This document shows, in pieces, positions 43,201 through 52,710 of a stretch of 64,000 nt of DNA (the first letter of the stretch is position 1; each line of letters starts with the position of its first letter). The stretch spans positions 62,001 through 126,000 of the forward strand of contig JAPMXV010000076.1 of assembly GCA_026936335.1 (NCBI GenBank), written 5' to 3'. The notes under the pieces are model-generated. The model saw nothing but the letters and a program-made list of their open reading frames with translations. It did no database searches and was not told where the DNA came from. A program made the position numbers and the translations under genes. The DNA comes from Mantamonas sphyraenae (lineage: Eukaryota > CRuMs > Mantamonadidae).

Positions 43201-44586
43201 TAGTCGTGGAGCAGTAGGCGGCAGGAAGGACTGACACAGAGGACGCAGTTGGTAAGTGGGGTGATGAAGCAGGTGATGAGGGGGCGAGCTGGGGAGAAGC
43301 GCATTCGTGGAGCAGTAGGCGGCAGGAAGGACTGACACAGGGGGTGCAGCTCGTAAGTGGGGTGATGAAGCAGGTGATGAGGGAGCGAGCTGGGGAGAAG
43401 CGTAGTCGTGGAGCAGTAGGCGGCAGGAAGGACTGACACAGAGGACGCAGTTGGTAAGTGGGGTGATGAAGCAGGTGATGAGGGGGCGAGCTGGGGAGAA
43501 GCGTAGTCGTGGAGCAGTAGGCGGCAGGAAGGACTGACACAGGGGGTGCAGCTCGTAAGTGGGGTGATGAAGCAGGTGATGAGGGGGCGAGCTGGGGAGT
43601 AGCGTAGTCGTGGAGCAGTAGGCGGCAGGAAGGACTGACACAGAGGACGCAGTTGGTAAGTGGGGTGATGAAGCAGGTGATGAGGGGGCGAGCTGGGGAG
43701 AAGCGTAGTCGTGGAGCAGTAGGCGGCAGAAAGGACTGACACAGAGGACGCAGCTCGTAAGTGGGGTGATGAAGCAGGCGATTAGGGGGCGAGCTGGGGA
43801 GGAGCGCATTCGTGGAGCAGTGGGTGGTAGGAAGGACTGACACAGAGGACGCAGAACGTAAGTCGGGTGATGAAGCAGGTGATGAGGGGGCGAGCTGGGG
43901 AGGAGCGCATTCGTGGAGCAGTGGGTGGCAGGAAGGACTGACACAGAGGACGCAGAACGTAAGTCGGGTGATGGAGCAGGCGATGAGGGGGCGAGCTGGG
44001 GAGAAGCGTAGTCGTGGAGCAGTAGGCGGCAGGAAGGACTGACACAGAGGACGCAGGGAGTAAGTCGGGTGATGAAGCAGGTGATGAGGGGGGGAGCTGG
44101 GGAGAAGCGTAGTCGTGGAGCAGTAGGTGGTAGGAAGTACTGACACAGAGGACGCAGGGGGTAAGTCGGGTGATGAAGCAGGTGATGAGGGGGGGAGCTG
44201 GGGAGAAGCGTAGTCGTGGAGCAGTGGGTGGCAGGAAGGACTGACACAGAGGACGCAGGGGGTAAATCGGGTGATGAAGCAGGCAATGAGGGGGTGAGCT
44301 GGGGAGAAGCGTAGTCGTGGCGCAGCAGGTGGTATGAAGGACTGACAGAGAGGGCTTAGCCAATGTTGGCTACTCCTCAAAGGGACAAGTGCTCAGCCAA
44401 GGTACACAAGTGAGTGTGGCACCATCTTACGCCGCTGGGGACACAGTCACGATTGACTTTTCTCACAGGAACCAAACGGTGACTTTCTACGTCAACCACA
44501 AAGAACAAGGTGCGGTGGAGGTTGGAGCAAAGTCTCCCCTCTTTCCAGTGATATCTGCAAAGCACGCGACCGCTTCGCTTTGTTGA
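40286..44586 (+). CDS. BTB-BACK protein with SPRY-like C-terminus, interrupted by a tandem intron array
   Basis: Exon 1 40286-40550 (ATG 40310 is an alternative start), exon 2 40623-41741, last exon 44360-44586. Domains: BTB (DCDVTLKLCIADEG...HSLFLRMFSGYFRDM), BACK-like helices (RMCKRAFQCGCTPVYHQAV...), and in the last exon a SPRY-like strand pattern (NVGYSSKGQVL...AAGDTVTIDFSHRNQTVTFYVN). BTB-BACK proteins often serve as substrate adaptors of cullin-3 ligases; that role is inferred. Exon 2 ends in phase 1 and the last exon begins in phase 1, so the 2.6-kb array between them must be spliced. The product is 536 residues if the array is removed whole, or 561 if all 25 three-base exons are kept. 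Its minus-strand paralogue is at 47410. Confidence 0.82.
40551..40622 (+). other. Intron (72 nt) within the BTB domain
   Basis: Donor GAAG|GTGAGT, acceptor TTGGCACAG|GC, phase 1. The length is a multiple of three and contains no stop, so an unspliced reading stays open. The paralogue at 47410 has an intron at the same place and phase, which supports splicing. Confidence 0.75.
41742..44359 (+). repeat. Array of 26 tandem intron-like units separated by 3-nt would-be exons
   Basis: Each unit is 97-98 nt, starts GTAAGTCGGG or GTAAGTGGGG (the last GTAAATCGGG), and ends GGACTGACACAGAGGACGCAG or a close variant, so each has a donor, a branch-like CTGAC and an acceptor. Between consecutive units lie exactly three bases, in order: AAC GGA AAC GGA GGG GGA AAC AAC GGA AAC, then TTG CTC GGA AAC TTG CTC TTG CTC TTG CTC, then AAC AAC GGA GGG GGG. 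The array may be removed as 26 introns, as one 2618-nt intron, or in intermediate ways. TTG/CTC pairs and a shared GGGGGTGCAG variant show duplication in multi-unit blocks. Confidence 0.95.
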
Positions 44587-44779
44587 AGCCCTGGCACACA
44601 TGCGCATCCATACACATGCGATCTTTCTCACCATGCTGTCCACGTGGACGAAACGCCGTAGAAATCCGTTGGCCAACGACGTCCGAAAAGATGAATCCTC
44701 TCTGGGACGTTAAGGCAGCGTGCGTGAACTGGTGAGGACCAGCAAGTGAGTTTGACTGTGGAGTCGGATTACAGCGAGC

Positions 44780-45147
44780 GTGTTTTTATTGCTCAGCAAC
44801 AAAGGCCAAGCCAATGTCGTGTGGCAGTGGTGCACTCATGTCCTGATGACCGATGTCTTGCTGATGGGTCAAATCCTTGGCACTTGCGGTCGGGTGCAAA
44901 CGCATCCACTCGGGATCGCTGTACAAAAGTGTGAAGGGCGTAGTTTGTGTTCCAGTTCATCAAGGTGTTTGCACATGTGTTTGCCATGGGTTTGCTGGGA
45001 GTAGCCGTGTCACTGTTCCTACACGGGGCCGAAGTTTCTTTTGATGCGGAGCCCTGGATTGCCACATTCGTCACACTCCATGCGGCTATTTGCCCACTCA
45101 TACACGCAGTCCAGTCTGTGGCAGGTCCTCAGAGAAGGATTCATTGA
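44780..45147 (+). pseudogene. Possible broken multi-span membrane protein
   Basis: Two plus-strand frames carry membrane-like sequence: first HVLMTDVLLMGQILGTCGRV (44780-44940), then in another frame QFIKVFAHVFAMGLLGVAVSLFL and FVTLHAAICPLIHAV (44947-45147). A stop at 44941 and the frame change separate them. They may be two halves of one gene with a frameshift or small deletion. No family recognised. Confidence 0.3.
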
Positions 45148-45273
45148 TCGTGTAAACAGGCAACGGCAATGAGTCGTCCGAGTGGTCGCTTCTCCCATCC
45201 GCGTCCCACACCTGCTCACGCGTTGGTTGCGGTGCTTTGAGAAAAAGACGACGCGGGACAAAGGCCGCCCGCC

Positions 45274-45747
45274 TCATTGTGAAGCCAAGGAGGGCATGAG
45301 CAAGCACAGGAGGCCAAACAGGACAAGGCACCATGTGGCCTTGCGTGCACCCTTGCGTGTCGACACACACGGCACAAGGCGCATCATGCCATCGTCCATG
45401 ATGTCGCAGCAGCCGGGTTTCCCATCTTTTTCGAGATGCGCCTCGTTGAACCAGGAGCACGCACGGATGTCCGACCTGATGAAGAGTGGGATGGGTTGGT
45501 TGTCAATGGTGGTCACAGACACCACCGACACGGCACTCTCCGTGTCCAGCATGCTCCCGGGAGACAGTGTGATCGATCCTCCCCCGCTGGTGACGATGTT
45601 GACGGGCACGTTCAGATTGTTCACCGTCACCGTCGCCCGCCAGCTGCCTCGGTACAGCACAGGCGACGACGACGACTGAAACACGTCCAGCACTCGTGCG
45701 TTTCCTTCTTCAAGCCGATTGTAGTTGTTGTTGTTGTTGCGTGACAT
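45274..45747 (-). CDS. Hypothetical tail-anchored protein
   Basis: 157 residues, beginning MSRNNNNNYNRLEEGNARVL, with a beta-rich middle (GSWRATVTVNNLNVPVNIVT, GGGSITLSPGSMLDTESAV) and a C-terminal hydrophobic segment (ATWCLVLFGLLCLLMPSL), suggesting insertion by the C-terminus. The Asn run comes from an AAC repeat. Composition is protein-like throughout and the start is a clear ATG. No family recognised. Confidence 0.6.
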   Translation of the reverse strand: MSRNNNNNYNRLEEGNARVLDVFQSSSSPVLYRGSWRATVTVNNLNVPVNIVTSGGGSITLSPGSMLDTESAVSVVSVTTIDNQPIPLFIRSDIRACSWFNEAHLEKDGKPGCCDIMDDGMMRLVPCVSTRKGARKATWCLVLFGLLCLLMPSLASQ

Positions 45748-46470
45748 GTGTCCCTTTTCGCTTGATTCTTCCTGGTGTGTGGGTGGTGGTTGACTTGGTC
45801 AAAGGGGGGCACACGGGACGAAAAGCAGCCCTTCCATGCACCTCTCCATCCCCACTCACTCTTCTTGGACAGCTGGCCCAGACGTAGAGTTGCCTTCACC
45901 CTGACGAATGACAGCGTGGTGCGTTGTGTGGTTCAGTGCCCCAGTGCCCCACTCCACACAGTGGACACCACCGACGCATGGGGTGGCCAAACACACGTGC
46001 AATGAGCATGGAATGGGCAACCCGAGACACACATGGCCACACATCGTGACACCATTGGCAGCATGGTGTGGAGGTGGGAGGTGCAGATGCTCATCCTCCT
46101 CCTCATTCCCCGTTCTGTGTTGGCTGACAGGGGGAATGGGGTGGGGGGTGGGGACGGTGAATGTCATGCAATGTGGATTGACATGAGTCAGGATGGCAGT
46201 CGTTCTGGGTTTCGGAGGAAGGTTGATAGATGCGTCGCTGCGCACCCACTCTTGCAGTTCCTTTTCTTTCCCCCCGCTTTTGTTCAAACGTACGGTCGGG
46301 TGGCTGACCTGTAGAATGTGGATGTTCGGGATGGCCATCCACTGTTGGAGGGGGAGGAGTGGTCTTTGACGTCTCGGGTGTCACCTTTTGCAACCGCCGT
46401 GGCTCGCTCCCTCGATGTTTGAGCAGCACGTGGATCATTGGACACAGAAGGAGAATGCAGGGAGGTGTGC
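45748..46470. other. Spacer without a confident gene
   Basis: Weak open frames only. It precedes dispersed repeat copy B. Confidence 0.45.
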
Positions 46471-47200
46471 TGGAGTCCACCCTGGGAACACGTTGACCAC
46501 ACCCGCGTGTGCAGGGAGGCAGAGACACACTGGCACAATTTCACTCGGTGGCGCCAGATCCCGTGGCCTGCGTTCTCTCCCCTGCCGAGGGTCATACAGG
46601 CCTGTAGAAAGCACATGCGCCCTATCCACCCGTGTATACGCCCTGTGGAATGTGCCACGTCACCCTCCACATGTCAACAGAGGTCCCACGCGTGAACACG
46701 GGCCGGAGGAAACCCACATTCGACTTGACGTGTGTGGATTCTGACCACCCGTTCTCCGCCGCTGCACCGCGCCACAGACCTCACCACCCCGCCACACTCT
46801 GCATCCGGCCCCGTGTCACAGAGTGCCACCCGTTGCCTGCGTCTCAGTTTTGGGTGAAATTCTGGCCGATCCTTTTTGCCATGGGCGATGTCGGCACTTT
46901 TTCCACTCCAAAATGGAACCCCACCTGAAACTTGGTCCATGCGTGGGTTGGCCATGGAAACCTCGACCTCTTCCTCAGCAGGATCACATGCGCTGTGTAT
47001 GCCGAGAACGGGGAGGTTGTTTGTGTTGTGTTTTTTCCAGTTGGCCAGCACGGCGCATTGTGCCCCAACGAACAAGGTGAATGGAGAAAGCAATGCATCC
47101 CTTCCAATGGTGACAGAATCACCCACTGCCTGTCCTTCCCGAGTCTGGATTGCGTGTGCCACGAGCGCCGGCGCTCTCTATCTTTCATCCCACCGGTGCC
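46471..47200. repeat. Dispersed repeat D, copy B
   Basis: Shares with copies A and C the landmarks CACGTCACCCTCCACATGTC, CCGTGTCACAGAGTG and GGATCACATGCGCTGTGT. It is closer to copy C than to copy A. Confidence 0.85.
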
Positions 47201-47409
47201 CCGCGCAGCTGTCGTGAGACACCTCTCACTCAATTAGGCGGCGACACTGCGTAGCAGAACTGTGCCATGCACTTTTTGCGGGCAGGGGTCTTCTCACGCT
47301 CACCGATCACTGCGGTCCCGTGATCTCCGCCGCTCGCAGGCACCACGGTCACCCCATGCACTGACAAGGATCTAAACCTGCACTGAGTGCCTCCACACAA
47401 AAGAAGGAT

Positions 47410-49403
47410 CTATTCCTCCACGCAGCTGATGCTGATTTGGTCTCCCTGACTGAAAAGCGTTGCTGCCGGGTACCAGTCTTCTTCAGAGTTGATGCTCCGC
47501 AACCGGTAGCGAACCTGTTTGGAGGTCACCGTCAACGTGATCACAAGCTGACCATGTGCGTCGCAAATCAACGTCACTTCGTCTCCCGGATTCAGCGGCT
47601 CCACGTCGCGCACCATCCTGCCACTCTGCCAAAGTTCCCCCCGTGTGTTCACGCCTATGCCTGCCTTCCCCCCAGAGAATTCGTCTGTCGGATGTGTTAG
47701 TGCGTGCCAAACAAACCTCCACTGTCTCTTCCGAACAACTCACACAAAGGGGTTCCTTGGGATGGAAAGCTGCCACGGACGACGCCGATCGTGTTTGCGA
47801 TCTCAAAGTGTTCACACTTGAACTTGCACGTCATCCCGACTCGCAGCGGTTGTTTTGCGACCCACAGCAAAGGTGTCTCTGACTGCGATGTAACTTTTGC
47901 GCCGTCATTGCGAAATTCCCCAAGGTGGTGAGGGACTCGCAATAAATCAACTTGCATCCCTGCGCTCAAGGATGCACGCCACTGGTTGAATACAGGTTGC
48001 TGGCCGTCTTGGATCAGTGTGCGATCCTCCAAGGCGTTCATGAGCGTCTCCATCCGCACGTATCTCGTGTCCCAGCGACCTTTCACCTTGAAGGATCGCA
48101 GCACATCCCCCGAAAGCAGCCCAAAGCGAACACATTCGAGCACTCGCCTTCTAACGTCATCACATTGACACGAGTTGTAGCCTTGGGCCATGGCCAACGC
48201 CTCATCCTCCGACTCAACATTCAGGATATCCGAGCCGAGAATGACTTGAACGACGCTGCATGGCCAATCTGTGGGGATCTGATTGTCCAACAGGTATGCA
48301 TGAGCAGCCACGTTCGTACACAGTGTCACGAGCAGGTCGTCATCCAAGTGGTCATTCTGTTGCACCTCGAGGGCGAAACAAAGCATGTCCACATGGAAGG
48401 TGTGATCCAAACTGGACATGAGAGCTTCAATGAAACGAAAATGGAGCTCCGTGCATCGAGAGACCACACTTGGGTGAGAGACATACCCCATCAGAACATG
48501 AGCAAGGACGGACTTCGCTCTGTTAGTGTGTGGGCAGTTGATTCTCATCTTCCTGAACAAGTCGAATGTGTCCATCCACTTCGAGCCGGGGAAAAGCACT
48601 TCGACAACCAGCGCACAGAACACATCCGGGGTCATGAAGCTCAAATCGAACCATGCTTCGTGCACACTCTCGAACATGTTCTCCTTCTGCGCAAGTTGGC
48701 GTACGGCATAGTGGTAGATGTTCTCTCCAGCATCTTGACAATAGCTCGCCACGCGACACATCTCCATGAGATCCTCGACAGAGTGCTCTGCATCCAACCA
48801 AATCATCACGTGTTTGGTCAACGCCGGCATCCGCCAGTACTGAGCGACAAAGAGGAGAGAAAAGCAAAGGCCCGGATTGTGCACGGGCAGAGGGTGTCCG
48901 TAGCACCAAGCCACTGCCTGTCTCATGGCACGCATCACAGCCACACTGGTGCTTTCCGCCGACACCACAATCTTTGGCTCGCCTTCCACGTCCAAACAGT
49001 CCCTCCAGAACCCGCTGTGCAGACACAGGAATAGAGAATGGGCGTCCACGTGTGTGTCCTCGTTTCCATGCGTCGAAGCGTCTGTGTGCGTGAGGGTGTC
49101 AGCGCCCGAGTTTTCGTTGTGTGTGGATTCCATTTCACGCACGCTTTTTTGGTACTCACCGGCGTTGCTGAGTCCCTCAAAGACGATGGTCAGGTCGGTG
49201 CGGAACCCCTGCAGAAACAGGTCGTTGTGTAAATGCGCCAGAGCAGGGCGGTGCGGCAACTGGCCCTGGCTGTTCGTGCTCTGCGGAGTTGCCGGCCCGT
49301 ACGCCTTGTCGTCCCGATCTATGGACAGGTACGCATCCGGTGTCTCGTCCAGCAACTGAGGAATGTCGTTGCGGTTGTCGGCCACGAAGCGCATGAATGT
49401 CAT
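47410..49403 (-). CDS. BTB-BACK protein with SPRY-like C-terminus (paralogue)
   Basis: 618 residues in three exons: 49403-49160, 49081-47744 and 47684-47410. An upstream in-frame ATG at 49478 would add 25 residues. The BTB part spans HNDLFLQGFRTDLTIVF to HSLFLCLHSGFWRD, then BACK-like helices, then a C-terminal domain ending with SPRY-like strands (GIGVNTRGELWQ...NPGDEVTLICDAHGQLVITLTV). Both introns keep phase 1 and match the plus-strand gene at 40286 in place. The alignment GVNTRGEL...PGDEVTL with GYSSKGQV...AGDTVTI shows the homology of the last exons. As for its paralogue, a cullin-3 adaptor role is plausible but not shown. Confidence 0.8.
47685..47743 (-). other. Intron (59 nt) at the array-equivalent position
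   Basis: Minus-strand donor TTTGT|GTGAGTTG, branch-like CACTAAC, acceptor ATCCGACAG|ACG, phase 1. It precedes the second half of the SPRY-like domain, the place where the paralogue carries the 26-unit array. Confidence 0.75.
49082..49159 (-). other. Intron (78 nt) within the BTB domain
   Basis: Minus-strand donor GCCG|GTGAGTACC, branch-like GCTGACACC, acceptor CGCACACAG|ACG, phase 1. Same position as the intron at 40551 in the paralogue. Also a multiple of three. Confidence 0.75.
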
Positions 49404-49555
49404 ACTCCCCCCGGGTGCTTTTCGGTGTGTGTGGCCCAGGGCACCGTGTTGGCGCTGAGTGGTTTCTATCGCATACATTTTGTCTCTCACACATCCGAAG
49501 GAAATGGGCCAACCAAGACTGTGCTTCACCGAAATCCAGGTGAAGTTCTAACCAG

Positions 49556-50190
49556 AAACACACTGGCGCAATTTCACTCGGTGGCGCCAGATCCCGTGGC
49601 CTGCGTTCTCTCCCCTGCCGAGGGTCACACAGGCCTGTAGAAAGCACATGCGCCCCAATCATCCGTGTATACGACCTGTGGAATGTGCCACGTCACCCTC
49701 CACATGTCAACAGAGGCCCCACGCGTGAACACGGGCCGGGGAAACCCCCATGGGCCGTGACGTGTGTGGATTCTGACCACCCGTTCCCAGCCGCTGCACC
49801 GCGCCACAGACCTCACCACGCCGCCACACTCTGCATCCGGCCCCGTGTCACAGAGTGGCACCCGTTGCCTGCGTCTCAATTTTGGGTGAAATTTTGGCCA
49901 ATCCTTTTTGCCATGGGCGATGTCGGCACTTTTTCCACTCCAAAATGCAACCCCACCTGAAACTTGGTCCATGCGTGGGTTGGCCTTGGAAACCTCGACT
50001 TGTTCCTCAGCAGGATCACATGCGCTGTGTATGCCGAAAACGGGGAGGTTGTTTGCGTTGTGTTTTTTCCAAGTTGGCCAGCACGGCGCATAGTGCCCAA
50101 ACGAACAACGTGAATGCAGGAAGCAATGCATCCCTTCCAATGGTGACAGAATCACCCACTGCCTGTCCTGCCCGAGTCTGGATTGCGTGT
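49556..50190. repeat. Dispersed repeat D, copy C
   Basis: Lacks the first ~75 bp of copy B but is otherwise nearly identical to it. Its left end abuts the 5' region of the BTB paralogue. Confidence 0.88.
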
Positions 50191-50481
50191 GTGTCCATCC
50201 GTTCGCGTTGCATCATCATTTCCAATCAAAACCACGGAGCCGGTGGCCATGCGCAGCCCATGATGCGAGACACCCAATCTCGGGATGATCCACTCATCCT
50301 CTCCTCCCCTCTCCCTCTCCCCCTCCGCAATCCTCTCCATGTCTTCAATCTCCTCCCCGTCGACTCTTGCTGACACCAGGGCCACCATCCCCTCCTTTAC
50401 CAAGTGCACCGCCGGCGTGATGCACTCCATGACCAATCTCCTCCTTGCAGCTTCCCAGGTGGCCATTGCGCTGCAGTTCAT
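50152..50481 (-). CDS. Hypothetical frame downstream of the nuclear-like gene
   Basis: A 109-residue frame with a helical start (MATWEAARRRLVMECITPAVHLV) and an acidic middle (VDGEEIEDMERIAEGERERGGEDEW). Its end overlaps the tail of dispersed repeat copy C. It may be a final exon of the gene ending at 50539, through an acceptor such as AACTGCAG near 50475, or a separate small gene. The evidence is composition only. Confidence 0.3.
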   Translation of the reverse strand: MNCSAMATWEAARRRLVMECITPAVHLVKEGMVALVSARVDGEEIEDMERIAEGERERGGEDEWIIPRLGVSHHGLRMATGSVVLIGNDDATRTDGHTRNPDSGRTGSG

Positions 50482-50538
50482 TATCCAAAGACATCACGCA
50501 CTCGCTCTGGTTCAGCAACCACCAGGCATGCTCTGCTC

Positions 50539-52241
50539 TCATTCTGTGTGAATGATCCATGGTCCCTTGACACCAGCTTCTGGTGAGCATCCATCCTGGA
50601 AAGGGTCCCACATGTTCTCCAACCACGCCAAATGCTCCCCCCACGCGAGCCACGTCCACACCAAGGCAGGCGTCCACATCTCCAGCTGGGTTGGTAAACC
50701 TGACGACGACACAGGCGTTGTCAGCGTCTGCAACCATGCCTCTGTGGCGTCTCGCGTGGGGACACGACCATCGGGAAACATCTGCGTGGTGGCAAGATCG
50801 CCTCCACGATGATCATCTCTTCTGCAGACACAACGCAGAAGCGAGGCCAACAGCACGCGTGGTTTGAGATACGACAGCACAAAGAACAGTGCAGCGTCTT
50901 TCTCCTTCATGGGATCCACCACCGTCGCGGCAGCAAACGGGTGCACCGCCTGCTGCTTGCGTTTGTTCGGTTGCTGTTGCTGCTGCTGCGTGCGTGTCCA
51001 CCACGGTTGCGCGAGGCCCACCACCAGTCGATCCAAGTTGGCAAAGGCTTGGATTCCTGCAGTGGCAGCAAAGTAGGATTCCAGTCGGTGTGTGAGCAGG
51101 ACATCGCCACCGGTTGTGTCACACCACGCGGAGAACCCGATTCCCAGTGGCGTCGGGTGCAGCCATTGACACAAACCAGCCATGGATCCCCAGCGCAATG
51201 GTCGTGGGTGACTCCATGCAGCAACACCAATGCTCAACCACGCACCAAAGTCATCCTTGTCCTCATCGTCCACGTTGTCACCGTCACCATCACCACCACC
51301 ACCACCACCCTCAACTCCTTCTTCCTCCATCTCATTGTCCATGACGGCTGCAACCAGCACGCCCAAACACAGAGCCTCCAAGTGGGCTTTGGTCTGCGGA
51401 CGAGCACTTTCGTCTCGCGGCACAATCAAACGAATCAGCTGCAGCGCAACCATCTCACGCACCGGCCGTTCCGATTCAATGCACACCAAGTCGTTGTCGT
51501 GCACATGAGGAAGCAGCCCGCGGAGCCGAGTGCATACACGGGGCATAGCGTTGTGATGCAGACGCAATCCTTGCTGGAGGAAAGAGTCCACCATCGCTGT
51601 GATGCCCTCTCCCGTCTGTTGCACAAACGACTCGCACATGAGCACGTCCAATGGACACACACACAGGTTGCCGCGGGGCACATGTTCGCCCCTGATGTTG
51701 CGCATGGTCACACGGACGACAAACGGCTGATTGTTCGCAATCACGCCGTTCAACGCCTGCAGCAAGCTGCTACGCCTCAGCAACTCCTCCTCCTCCTCAT
51801 CTCCATCTTCAGTTGCATCGTCATCACCATCACCATAACCACCACCGGCCGTGTTCCTGCCGCCGGGTTGGTTGCGCATTGTGATGATGCCCGTGCGTGC
51901 CTGCCGAATCCCACGCGTGAGCTCGTCACGCACTTGGGTCAAAGGCAGCCGGCCCAACGAGCGCAACGTCATCAGTTCCACGGCCAGGACGTACTGTTGC
52001 TCGTCCGTGATGATCTCCCGAATGGTGTTGCCCCCATCGCTGGGACGCAGGGGCCCATTGGTGCGTTTGTCCATGGCACCCAAGAACGGGTGCAGCTGCG
52101 GTTGCCCATGCGGTGGCAGCTGTGGCCACTCGTGTGCACACTCCGCGCTCAGCTGCTTCTCGACCACGAGTCGTACCACAGTCGCACCGTCGTAATCGTC
52201 ACGCACGTAGTTGTCACGCTCTGTGTGCGGGAAGTTGCCAT

Positions 52242-52289
<48 letters not shown>

Positions 52290-52710
52290 AGAGGGAGAGC
52301 GGTGGTGGGTGGCGTGTGTGTTGTGTGTGTGGAGTGTGGGGTGTGCCACCCTTTTCCTCACCTTCCCGAACGACGACGACAGTGTCATTGGTGACGTGAC
52401 TCTCCTCCTCTTCTGTGCCCTTTGCCATCGTCTGTTCCACACAGAGGCGCTTCGACGCCCTTCCATGCACCACTGCCACTCGGTGGTCCGCACGATCATT
52501 CCAATCCTCCTCCTCCTCCTCCTCCTCCAATTCCACAAACACATCGAATTCACGTCTGCGACGTCGTTGACGTGGACGCTTGATCAGTCCCAGTTTCTTC
52601 ATCATAGTTTCTCGGCGTGGGCTTGCATGAGACACACGCGAGTTGCCTCTGCTGCTGCGGCGCATCATCATTTCTTCTGTGCCCACCCCCACCCCCTGTT
52701 CCTGCTCCAT
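50539..52710 (-). CDS. Large protein with nuclear-localisation-like basic patch and acidic runs
   Basis: 676 residues from exons 52710-52362 and 52220-50539. The start MEQEQGVGVGTEE follows a likely 5'-UTR acceptor (CCCCTACAG). Visible: basic cluster RPRQRRRRREF, Glu run, Thr/Val-rich linker, a folded-looking part (REIITDEQQYVLAVELMTLRSLGRLPL ... LLQALNGVIANNQPFVVRVTMRN ... VPRGNLCVCPLDVLMCESFVQQ), a Gly/Asp run, and a Trp-rich C-terminal part (LEMWTPALVWTWLAWGEHLAWLENMW). No family recognised. Nuclear location is inferred from the basic patch only. Asp, Glu, Gln and Gly runs reflect trinucleotide repeats within otherwise ordinary coding sequence. Confidence 0.65.
52221..52361 (-). other. Intron (141 nt) carrying a CT/CA microsatellite
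   Basis: Minus-strand donor GAAG|GTGAGG, acceptor CCCGCACACAG|AG, phase 1. On the plus strand it contains GT and GA dinucleotide runs at about 52242-52282. The length is a multiple of three without a stop, so the frame is open through it. Confidence 0.65.

Noticed and set aside
41742-44359. CRISPR-like array (98-nt repeats with short spacers)
   Set aside because: Spacers are only three bases and drawn from five words, the repeats carry eukaryotic splice signals, and the surrounding genes are eukaryotic.
41446-44380. Minus-strand frames of 946, 920 and 591 residues over the intron array
   Set aside because: The unit is 100-101 bp, so one stop-free antisense unit yields long frames in all three phases. 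The translation is a meaningless repeat (PLCQSFLPPTAP type), and the plus-strand splice signals explain the conservation better.
44780-45147. Intron joining the two membrane-like frames
   Set aside because: The only GT-AG pair close to the frame change (GTAGTTTGTGTTCCAG) is 16 nt, too short for the introns seen here.
46674-47162. Minus-strand protein gene in dispersed repeat D
   Set aside because: Copies A, B and C carry frame-shifting indels relative to each other, and the frame is not preserved.
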